From positions 1 through 5,192 of the forward strand of contig CALBVI010000263.1 in the NCBI GenBank assembly GCA_937969395.1: a stretch of DNA of 5,192 nt, given 5' to 3'. Source of the stretch: an uncultured Spongiibacteraceae bacterium (lineage in GTDB: Bacteria; Pseudomonadota; Gammaproteobacteria; Pseudomonadales; Dasaniaceae). A program made the position numbers and the translations under genes. Positions 1-5,192 of this stretch are shown piece by piece (the stretch's first letter is position 1; every line of letters starts with the position of its first letter). Below the pieces are notes generated by a model. The model was given only the letters and a program-made list of their open reading frames with translations. It was not told the DNA's origin and did no database searches.

Positions 1-1715
1 CCGCCATTTTGTTTTTGTTGATTGCGGGTTTGGTCGCAGGGCCGGTAACCGGTTGGATTGACCCTGATGCATTATTTGGTGATTTGCTTATGCCAATGGT
101 TTCGCTGTCGGTAGCAATTATTCTGTTTGAAGGTAGTCTCACGCTTAACTTACAAGAAATCAAAGGTGTTGGTAAAGTCGTACAGCGCATGGTTACTGTG
201 GGTGCGCTGACAACCTGGATTATTGTCGCCTGTGCTACCCACTATATCTTTGATTTTTCATGGCAAATCAGTGCTCTATTCGGTGCAATCGTTATTGTTA
301 CTGGTCCCACCGTTATTGTTCCAATGCTTCGTTCAGTAAGACCAACGGCTAAAGTTGCGAATATTTTGCGTTGGGAGGGGATTACTATCGACCCTATTGG
401 GGCATTGATGGCGGTATTGACTTATGAATTTATTATTATCAGTGTCGAACAGTCGGCGATTGGTCATATCTTTTTATTGTTTTTTCAATCTTTATTTATT
501 GGTAGCGCTGCCGGTATTTTTTCAGGCTTTATTCTTGGGCAGCTGTTATCCCGCAATTTTATTCCTGAATATCTACAAAACTTAGCGACGCTCAGTTTGG
601 TGATAATCACTTTTACCGTTTCAAATGCGATAGAACATGAGTCGGGGTTGTTGGCAGTGACGGTGATGGGAATGTGGCTAGCGAATAAACCCAATGTTGA
701 TATTCATCCCATTTTGAATTTTAAAGAGCATTTGAGTTTATTGTTAATCTCAATATTATTTATTTTGCTAGCTGCGCGGATAGATTTACAGGCGTTGGCG
801 GGTTTCTGGGTGCAGGCCTTAATGTTATTAGCGGTCATTCAATTTATTGCCAGACCGGTTAAGGTGTTGTTATGTACGGTAGGTTTAGATGTTACTTGGC
901 AAGAGCGAGGGCTATTAGCATGGATTGCACCTAGAGGGATTGTTGCCGCTGCAATCTCAGCTATTTTTGCTGAAAGACTAATTGCGATAGGTTATGAAGA
1001 AGCTGCGTTATTAGTGCCGTTAACATTTTCTGTGATTGTTGGAACGGTAGTGTTACAAAGCAGCACCGCACGTTTTGTCGCACGGTGGCTGGGTGTAGCA
1101 GAGCCTTCACCACGAGGCTTTTTAATTGTAGGCGCTAATGCTTTTTCAAGAGCAGTGGCTAAAGAATTGATGAAGTACGATTTCCGTTGTGTTTTGACAG
1201 ACTCTAGTTGGGATAATATCAAGCAGGCTAGAATGGATGGGTTGGAAACTTATTATGGGAACCCTGTCTCTGAACATGCTGATATTCATCTTGATTTAAG
1301 TGGTATCGGTGGCTTGTTGGCGATGTCTCGTCAGCGGCATTTAAACGTGATGGCTGCGGTTCATTATAGAGCAGACTATGGTAGTGACAGGGTGTTTAGT
1401 TTAGCGGTAACAGGTAGTAACAATAAAGCCGACAAACATCGTGAGAGTGATAGCTATAAAGGCAGTCAGCTATTTGGTGAAGACATTACCTATGTTGAGT
1501 TAGTTAACAAAGTAGCTAGAGGGCAGACGGTAAAGAGCACCAAGTTAACCGAAGAGTTTGACTGGGAAACTTACCAGTCAAAATATGGAGACTCGAGATT
1601 ATCGTTATTTGAAATTGATACTAAAGGTCGAGTTAAACCCTTTGTTGTGGATAATATGCCAACGCCTTCAGTCGGTTCAATTGTGCTTGCCTTGGAGCCG
1701 GATGAGGACGCTTAA
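1..1715 (+). CDS. Cation:proton antiporter, CPA1/NhaP-like, with C-terminal RCK/TrkA-N-like domain (5' partial)
   Basis: Inner-membrane exchanger predicted to swap H+ for Na+ or K+ in pH and salt homeostasis. The frame is open to the left edge (first full codon at 3, reading A-I-L-F-L-L-I-A-G), so the true start lies outside the window; the TTG at 9 falls inside the first visible membrane helix. Counting residues from that TTG, roughly 11-12 hydrophobic segments span 1-350. Signature stretches are VTGPTVIVPMLR (97-108), RWEGITIDPIGA (121-132) and WIAPRGIVAAAIS (305-317, Arg309 in a late helix). Residues 369-420 resemble a Rossmann NAD-binding unit (FLIVGAN, then VLTD with acidic Asp398). The last ~70 residues resemble a TrkA-C-like tail (KGRVKPFV, GSIVLAL). 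About 200 cytoplasmic residues therefore follow the transporter, which suggests nucleotide or ligand gating. Family assignment is firm; the ion transported cannot be read from sequence. No terminator is seen after the stop. Confidence 0.9.
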   Translation, partial: AILFLLIAGLVAGPVTGWIDPDALFGDLLMPMVSLSVAIILFEGSLTLNLQEIKGVGKVVQRMVTVGALTTWIIVACATHYIFDFSWQISALFGAIVIVTGPTVIVPMLRSVRPTAKVANILRWEGITIDPIGALMAVLTYEFIIISVEQSAIGHIFLLFFQSLFIGSAAGIFSGFILGQLLSRNFIPEYLQNLATLSLVIITFTVSNAIEHESGLLAVTVMGMWLANKPNVDIHPILNFKEHLSLLLISILFILLAARIDLQALAGFWVQALMLLAVIQFIARPVKVLLCTVGLDVTWQERGLLAWIAPRGIVAAAISAIFAERLIAIGYEEAALLVPLTFSVIVGTVVLQSSTARFVARWLGVAEPSPRGFLIVGANAFSRAVAKELMKYDFRCVLTDSSWDNIKQARMDGLETYYGNPVSEHADIHLDLSGIGGLLAMSRQRHLNVMAAVHYRADYGSDRVFSLAVTGSNNKADKHRESDSYKGSQLFGEDITYVELVNKVARGQTVKSTKLTEEFDWETYQSKYGDSRLSLFEIDTKGRVKPFVVDNMPTPSVGSIVLALEPDEDA

Positions 1716-1819
1716 CGATTTCTAATGGTAGGCTGCTGTTACTCGATATACATGGCGTTTGTTATGTGTTTTGATGAAAGCAACCTAGTATTTGTTGAAG
1801 TCATTAACTTACAGTGGCT

Positions 1820-1908
1820 AACTTGAAAGTACCTGACTTGAAAGTACCTGACTTAAAAGTACCTAGCTTAAAAGCCCTTAACTTAAAATCACTAAATTGA
1901 AATCACTA
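1820..1908. repeat. Degenerate 15-bp tandem repeat array, about six units
   Basis: Contiguous units are AACTTGAAAGTACCT (1820-1834), GACTTGAAAGTACCT (1835-1849), GACTTAAAAGTACCT (1850-1864), AGCTTAAAAGCCCTT (1865-1879), AACTTAAAATCACTA (1880-1894) and AATTGAAATCACTA (1895-1908, 14 bp). A weaker seventh unit may lie at 1806-1819. Units 1-3 are nearly identical and units 5-6 share AAATCACTA, which fits stepwise local duplication followed by drift. The array ends 4 bp before the hydrolase ATG and so fills its leader. One frame is open through the array and reads LKVPD-LKVPD-LKVPS-LKALN-LKSLN before TGA at 1898-1900; no ribosome binding site was found for it. The array could be an operator series, an mRNA leader element, or slippage-generated sequence with no role. 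The repeat itself is certain; any function is not. Confidence 0.85.
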
Positions 1909-1912
1909 AGTC

Positions 1913-2647
1913 ATGAATACACTTTTTTCTAGTATTGGCGATAAGCTTGCTCGTTATTTGATTAAGCCCTTAGCCAATTATGAAACCTTTCAGACTCTTT
2001 CTCAGCAGCAATTAAAAGACACTTTGCAGCCTGGTGATTTATTGTTAGTAGAAGGTAATAGCCGAATCAGTACGGCTATTAAGTACCTAACACAATCGAC
2101 TTGGTCACATGTGGCTATGTTTATTGGTGAGCAAGAAGGGTTGGAGTCGCTACTTGAGGCCGATGTTGTTGATGGCGTTTGCTGTGTGCCGTTATCAAAA
2201 TACGAAAATTTTAATCTACGGATTTGTCGGCCAGTCAATCTTGTTGAGGAGGATAAGCAGCAATTATTAAACTACGTAATTGAGCGTATTGGTTTGCAAT
2301 ATGATACCAAGAATATTTTTGATTTAATGCGTTATTTAGTACCTGTACTGCCAATCCCGGTACGATTTCGGCGGCGTTTAATTGCTTTTGGTAGCGGTGA
2401 TCCGACTAAGGCTATTTGTTCGACATTAGTGGCGCAGGCTTTCCATTCGATTAATTATCCTATTTTACCGATTGAGGTTGTGGCCTGTGTGGGTGACAAA
2501 CAGGACTTTTATGAAAATGCTTTTTTTGAAAAAAGACACTACAGTCATTTTACCCCTAGAGATTTTGATTTGTCGCCTTACTTTGAAATTGTTAAGCCAA
2601 CCATAGAAGGCGATTTTGATTATCAGAAATTAAAGTGGCAAGAATAG
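1913..2647 (+). CDS. Permuted papain-fold NlpC/P60-type cysteine hydrolase (YiiX/'lipo-like' family)
   Basis: A 244-residue protein resembling the circularly permuted NlpC/P60 group (YiiX/YaeF-like, peptidase C92-type), in which the catalytic His comes before the Cys. Visible elements, in order: LQPGDLLLVEG (38-48), the typical entry strand; STWSHVAMFIG with candidate catalytic His66 (62-72); LLEAD with candidate Glu82; LQYD (128-131); and AICSTLVAQAF with candidate nucleophile Cys169 (167-177). A late HFTPRDFDLSPYFEIVK motif spans 212-228. There is no signal peptide, lipobox or membrane helix, so the product appears cytoplasmic or peripheral. Family members are thought to cleave amide or ester bonds in peptides or lipids; no substrate can be assigned here. 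The ATG at 1913 is the earliest possible start, because TAA at 1907-1909 is in frame just upstream, and the N-terminus fits the family. No Shine-Dalgarno sequence precedes it. It lies 197 bp after the antiporter and may be transcribed with it or separately. Confidence 0.85.
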   Translation: MNTLFSSIGDKLARYLIKPLANYETFQTLSQQQLKDTLQPGDLLLVEGNSRISTAIKYLTQSTWSHVAMFIGEQEGLESLLEADVVDGVCCVPLSKYENFNLRICRPVNLVEEDKQQLLNYVIERIGLQYDTKNIFDLMRYLVPVLPIPVRFRRRLIAFGSGDPTKAICSTLVAQAFHSINYPILPIEVVACVGDKQDFYENAFFEKRHYSHFTPRDFDLSPYFEIVKPTIEGDFDYQKLKWQE

Positions 2648-2685
2648 TTTTAAGCAGTGACGTGCTTTTAGTTTGAATTTCAGAC

Positions 2686-2743
2686 ATAAAAAAACCTGAC
2701 GTTGTTAATGGCAGTGCCATATATCAGCGTCAGGTTTTTTTAT
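2686..2743. terminator. Bidirectional rho-independent terminator between convergent genes
   Basis: A perfect 16-bp inverted repeat pairs 2686-2701 (ATAAAAAAACCTGACG) with 2728-2743. The GC-containing core CCTGACG/CGTCAGG is flanked by seven A on the left and seven T on the right, so the RNA read from either strand forms a stem followed by a U tract. The 26-nt loop holds a second small inverted repeat, ATGGC-AGT-GCCAT (2708-2720), giving a two-tier hairpin. It lies 38 bp after the hydrolase stop and 17 bp after the pntB stop (reading the minus strand), which is where a shared terminator for converging transcripts is expected. Confidence 0.93.
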
Positions 2744-2760
2744 ATGTTGCTTTGAAATTA

Positions 2761-4134
2761 TTAGCTCTTAAATTCGCCAACTATATGCGAAATAGACTCC
2801 TTAGCGTCACCAAATAACATTCTTGTGTTGTCGCCAAAGAATAATGGATTATCAACACCAGAGAAACCTGAGCCCATTGAGCGTTTCAGTACGAAAACTG
2901 TACGTGCTTCAGTAACGTTAATTACAGGCATACCATAAAGCGGGCTGCCTTCATCTTCATTGGCCGCTGGGTTAACAACATCGTTAGCACCAATAACAAT
3001 AGCAACGTCCATATTACTCATGCGAGGATTGATTTCATCCATCTCGACTAATTGATCATAAGGTACGTTAGCTTCTGCTAGTAGAACATTCATATGGCCA
3101 GGCATACGACCGGCTACAGGGTGAATCGCAAATGAAACTTCGCAACCGTTACTTTCTAAGTGATCGGATAGTTCACGTACAACATGCTGAGCTTGTGCAA
3201 CGGCCATACCGTAACCAGGAACAATACAAACGTTTTGTGCCGCTTCCAGAATTAAATAGGCATCATCAGGGTTGATAGGTTTAACTTCACCTTCAATTTT
3301 TGCCGATGATACTTTTGCCGCACCGAAGCCGCTGAACAATACATTGTTCAACGAGCGGTTCATGGCTTTACACATGATGTTGGTTAAGATTAAGCCGCTA
3401 GCGCCTACCAATGAGCCAGACACAATCAGCAAGTTATTGTTAAGAACAAAACCTGCAGCACAAGCCGCTAGACCAGAGTACGAGTTCAGTAATGCAATAA
3501 CCACAGGCATATCGGCACCGCCGATAGGAATGGTAATCATAATGCCAAAAACTAATGACAATACGATAACTGCTATTAACCAAGGGCTGTCGACAGCGGG
3601 CTGTAGGCAGAACATAACTGCGCTAACGATAATGGCAAGAACAAGCACGCCATTAAAAATCTGTTGGCCAGAGAACTGGATAGCTTTGCTCGGTAAACGT
3701 TCGCTTAGTTTGCCGTAGGCGATAAAGCTACCGGTTAGTGTTACGCCACCAATTAAAATAGAAAGAATGATTGTGATGTTAGTGAAGGTTGTATTACCAG
3801 CAACAAAAACAGCAGCCAAGCCAACTAATAAGCTAGAGGCACCACCAAAACCGTTAAATAGCGCAACCAACTCAGGCATGCCTGTCATTTCTACTTTGCG
3901 TGCGGCAAAGGCACCAATCAAAGAGCCGACAATTAAGCCTGCAACAATATTTTCCCAAGGGAGTTTTATTTCATTAACGAGTGTTATAACAATCGCGATT
4001 AACATGCCTAGGGAAGAAAGTAAGTTACCTTTACGTGCAGTGGCAGGAGAGCCAAGCATTTTTAGGCCAAACACAAACAATACCGCTGATACGATATAGA
4101 CAAGGTTAACAAGTAGATCAATATTAAGAGTCAT
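2761..4134 (-). CDS. pntB: NAD(P)+ transhydrogenase subunit beta
   Basis: Beta subunit (457 aa, near the ~460 of characterised PntB) of the inner-membrane transhydrogenase, which reduces NADP+ with NADH while protons move inward. Residues 1-270 form a membrane domain of about eight or nine helices, containing MPELVALFNGFGG (86-98) and GGADMPVVIALLNSYSG (205-221; Asp208 and Asn217 match E. coli Asp213 and Asn222 by recall). Residues ~285-457 are the cytoplasmic NADP(H)-binding domain III: IVPGYGMAVAQAQ (304-316), AGRMPGHMNVLLAEA (341-355), EMDEIN (364-369), IGANDVVNPAA (381-391, Asp385), KRSMGSGFSGVDNPLFF (417-433) and MLFGDAK (439-445). The position of E. coli beta-His91 is Asn94 here, and the membrane domain has no histidine at all. 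The gene starts 12 bp after pntAB and is last in the operon before the terminator. Confidence 0.98.
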   Translation of the reverse strand: MTLNIDLLVNLVYIVSAVLFVFGLKMLGSPATARKGNLLSSLGMLIAIVITLVNEIKLPWENIVAGLIVGSLIGAFAARKVEMTGMPELVALFNGFGGASSLLVGLAAVFVAGNTTFTNITIILSILIGGVTLTGSFIAYGKLSERLPSKAIQFSGQQIFNGVLVLAIIVSAVMFCLQPAVDSPWLIAVIVLSLVFGIMITIPIGGADMPVVIALLNSYSGLAACAAGFVLNNNLLIVSGSLVGASGLILTNIMCKAMNRSLNNVLFSGFGAAKVSSAKIEGEVKPINPDDAYLILEAAQNVCIVPGYGMAVAQAQHVVRELSDHLESNGCEVSFAIHPVAGRMPGHMNVLLAEANVPYDQLVEMDEINPRMSNMDVAIVIGANDVVNPAANEDEGSPLYGMPVINVTEARTVFVLKRSMGSGFSGVDNPLFFGDNTRMLFGDAKESISHIVGEFKS

Positions 4135-4142
4135 CTGTCTGG

Positions 4143-4148
4143 TTCCTT
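4143..4148 (-). promoter_or_regulatory. Ribosome binding site of pntB
   Basis: The minus strand reads AAGGAA, followed by 8 nt and then the pntB ATG at 4134-4132. The motif overlaps the pntAB stop codon (TAAGGAA), so a ribosome finishing pntAB stops on the pntB binding site. This supports translational coupling and the chosen start. Confidence 0.8.
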
Positions 4149-4425
4149 AATCTTTTTTCTTGAACATGGCGAGCATGCGGTCAGTTACCATATAGCCACC
4201 AACAACATTGATAGTTGCTAGTGCTACGGCAGCTGTGCCTAACCATAGAGCAACATCAGAACTACCCTGATTAGCGGCGGTTAATGCACCGACAACGGTA
4301 ATGCCTGAAATAGCATTAGAACCTGACATAAGCGGTGTGTGTAGCGTCGCAGGTACTTTAGCGATTAATTCTAAGCCCAAAAATATGGACAGCATTAAAA
4401 TAAACGATAGATAAACAGCTTCCAC
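4147..4425 (-). CDS. pntAB: NAD(P)+ transhydrogenase subunit alpha, membrane part (alpha-2)
   Basis: A 92-residue membrane subunit that corresponds to the C-terminal membrane segment of the fused E. coli PntA. Together with PntB it forms the proton-conducting domain II. Three hydrophobic helices lie at about 3-22, 37-52 and 57-77. Recognisable motifs are VPATLHTPLMSGSNAISGI (24-42) and INVVGGYMVTDRMLAMFKKK (72-91). The start is GTG (4425-4423), chosen because AGGGGG lies 8 nt upstream and the resulting length fits split alpha-2 subunits (about 90-110 aa). Residue 40 is Ser, where the Thermus thermophilus subunit has the proposed proton-channel His42 (recalled from the structural literature). 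The only histidine is His29 of the LHTPLMS motif. It lies 5 bp after pntAA and 12 bp before pntB. Confidence 0.96.
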   Translation of the reverse strand: MEAVYLSFILMLSIFLGLELIAKVPATLHTPLMSGSNAISGITVVGALTAANQGSSDVALWLGTAAVALATINVVGGYMVTDRMLAMFKKKD

Positions 4426-4430
4426 AATAA

Positions 4431-5192
4431 TTACCCCCTGATCTTCTTAATCATTTCGTTAACCATCTCGCCATTGTGAGTGATCACACAGCCCTTAATA
4501 ATTTCATCATCAAGGTTAAGGTCAAATTGCTTGCTTTCTTTGTTCCAGTATTCAAGTACTAAGTTGTGTAAGTTAGCTGAATACATCTGGCTAGCGTTGC
4601 TGGCAACACGGCCAGGCATATTGGCGAGGCCAATAACTTTAACGCCATTAATTTCAACTTCTTCGCCAGCAACAGAACCTTCGACGTTACCACCTGATTC
4701 AACCGCTAAGTCGACGACAACGCTGCCGGGTTTCATTGCCGCTAGCATGTCTTTAGTGACTACTGTTGGCGCTGGACGTCCGAATAGCTGTGCTGTAGTG
4801 ATAACAATGTCAGATTGGGCGCAGATCTTTTTCTGGCCGTCTAGCTGTCGTTGAACCTGTTCGGGGGTTAATGCATTGGCATAACCACCCGAAGTTTGAC
4901 CGGTTTCGCCAAGATCAATCTCAACGAATTTGCCACCAAGAGATTCAACCTGTTCTTTAACAACAGGGCGCGTATCAAAAGCATCAACACGGGCACCCAT
5001 TCGTTTAGCGGTGGCGATAGCTTGAAGGCCAGCAACACCGGCACCAATAATGAATACGCGGGAAGGTGAGATAGTACCTGCGGGCGTCATCATCATCGGT
5101 AGGATCTTATCGAGGCGTTCAGCGGCCAATACCACCATGGCATAACCTGCCAAGCTAGCTTGTGAGCTGAGCGCATCCATTTTTTGAGCACG
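4431..5192 (-). CDS. pntAA: NAD(P)+ transhydrogenase subunit alpha, NAD(H)-binding part (alpha-1; N-terminus beyond window)
   Basis: Soluble domain I of the transhydrogenase, which binds NAD(H) and passes hydride to NADP+ on PntB. The frame stays open to the right edge, and the visible N-terminal end reads R-A-Q-K-M-D-A-L-S-S-Q. That is the conserved 'RQD loop' region, about 130 residues into the R. rubrum protein, so the ATG at 5180 is internal and roughly a third of the gene is missing. The loop residues equivalent to R. rubrum Gln132, Asp135, Ser138 and Tyr146 are present. Counting from Met5180: VFIIGAGVAGLQAIATAKR (42-60) is the Rossmann glycine motif; VDAFDTRPVVKEQVESLGG (65-83) follows; ITTAQLFGRPAPTVVTKDML (127-146) and PGSVVVDLAVESGGNVE (151-167) are typical dehydrogenase-like segments. 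After a hydrophilic C-terminal linker it stops (IKKIRG, TAA at 4433-4431) without entering membrane helices. The alpha chain is therefore split, as in Rhodospirillum rubrum, not fused as in E. coli. First visible gene of the operon. Confidence 0.97.
   Translation of the reverse strand, partial: RAQKMDALSSQASLAGYAMVVLAAERLDKILPMMMTPAGTISPSRVFIIGAGVAGLQAIATAKRMGARVDAFDTRPVVKEQVESLGGKFVEIDLGETGQTSGGYANALTPEQVQRQLDGQKKICAQSDIVITTAQLFGRPAPTVVTKDMLAAMKPGSVVVDLAVESGGNVEGSVAGEEVEINGVKVIGLANMPGRVASNASQMYSANLHNLVLEYWNKESKQFDLNLDDEIIKGCVITHNGEMVNEMIKKIRG
4434..4439 (-). promoter_or_regulatory. Ribosome binding site of pntAB, inside the end of pntAA
   Basis: The minus strand reads AGGGGG, 8 nt before the GTG start of pntAB. 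It lies within the final Arg-Gly codons of pntAA, immediately before that gene's TAA. This decides in favour of the GTG start and implies translational coupling between the two alpha polypeptides. Confidence 0.8.

Noticed and set aside
9..11. TTG as the real start of the antiporter gene
   Set aside because: The frame is open to the window edge, and the upstream codons (A-I) continue the same hydrophobic helix. The gene is cut by the window.
485..1222. Two minus-strand open frames (485-694 and 992-1222) opposite the antiporter gene
   Set aside because: Short, no ribosome binding site or domain recognised, and fully covered by a real gene.
1820..1908. CRISPR array or phage attachment site
   Set aside because: The units are only 15 bp and directly adjacent with no spacers, and there are no cas, integrase or tRNA genes nearby.
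1716..1912. Promoter for the hydrolase gene
   Set aside because: TTGAAA, TTGTTA and TAGTAT-like hexamers occur, but no pair has good spacing and good match together. In AT-rich DNA this is not enough to place a promoter.
2002..2238. Minus-strand open frame opposite the hydrolase gene
   Set aside because: It covers the catalytic-His region of the hydrolase on the other strand and has a Ser/Thr-rich product with no family resemblance.
3272..4099. Two open frames (3272-3718 and 3767-4099) on the plus strand, antisense to pntB
   Set aside because: They lie wholly inside a conserved gene. Their products are low-complexity and rich in Pro, Thr, Asn and Lys, and match no family I recognise. Shadow frames.
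4480..4854. Open frame antisense to pntAA
   Set aside because: Shadow of a strongly conserved coding region; the translation shows no recognisable domain.
5178..5180. ATG as the real start of pntAA
   Set aside because: It lies inside the conserved RAQ-x-MDALSSQ segment of the NAD-binding domain. The frame continues to the window edge and the first third of the domain is missing.
1..5192. A new multi-gene defence or mobile system
   Set aside because: All five genes belong to recognisable transport, hydrolase or energy-metabolism families. There are no nucleases, transposases, toxins or terminal repeats, and no abrupt composition shift.

Overview
The window looks like chromosomal DNA of a Gram-negative proteobacterium, probably a marine or brackish gammaproteobacterium. 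This rests on moderately AT-rich composition, on the permuted NlpC/P60 'lipo-like' hydrolase, on a three-gene proton-translocating transhydrogenase, and on a CPA1-type antiporter with a cytoplasmic nucleotide-binding tail. The taxonomic guess is inference from gene types; no rRNA or other marker is present.

Layout. Left arm, plus strand: a cation/proton antiporter gene cut by the left edge (1-1715); a 197-bp gap (1716-1912) holding a degenerate 15-bp tandem repeat array that runs almost to the next start codon; then a complete gene for a permuted papain-fold cysteine hydrolase (1913-2647). Centre: a perfect 16-bp inverted repeat with A and T tracts at its ends (2686-2743), a bidirectional terminator between convergent genes. 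Right arm, minus strand, transcribed right to left: pntAA (cut by the right edge), pntAB and pntB. These encode NAD(P)+ transhydrogenase with the alpha subunit split into two polypeptides. The three genes are tightly packed, and each internal Shine-Dalgarno sequence overlaps the end of the gene before it.

Function. The Pnt complex couples hydride transfer from NADH to NADP+ with inward proton movement and supplies NADPH. The antiporter exchanges protons for Na+ or K+. Both act on the proton gradient, but they lie on opposite strands with a terminator between them, so no joint regulation is implied. The hydrolase has a clear His/Glu/Cys arrangement but no substrate can be assigned.

I see no mobile element, CRISPR array, tRNA, rRNA or obvious new multi-gene system. 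The points most worth a second look are the apparent absence of a histidine at both known proton-channel positions of the transhydrogenase, the 15-bp repeat array in frame with but stop-separated from the hydrolase gene, and the unusual ion-site motifs of the antiporter.
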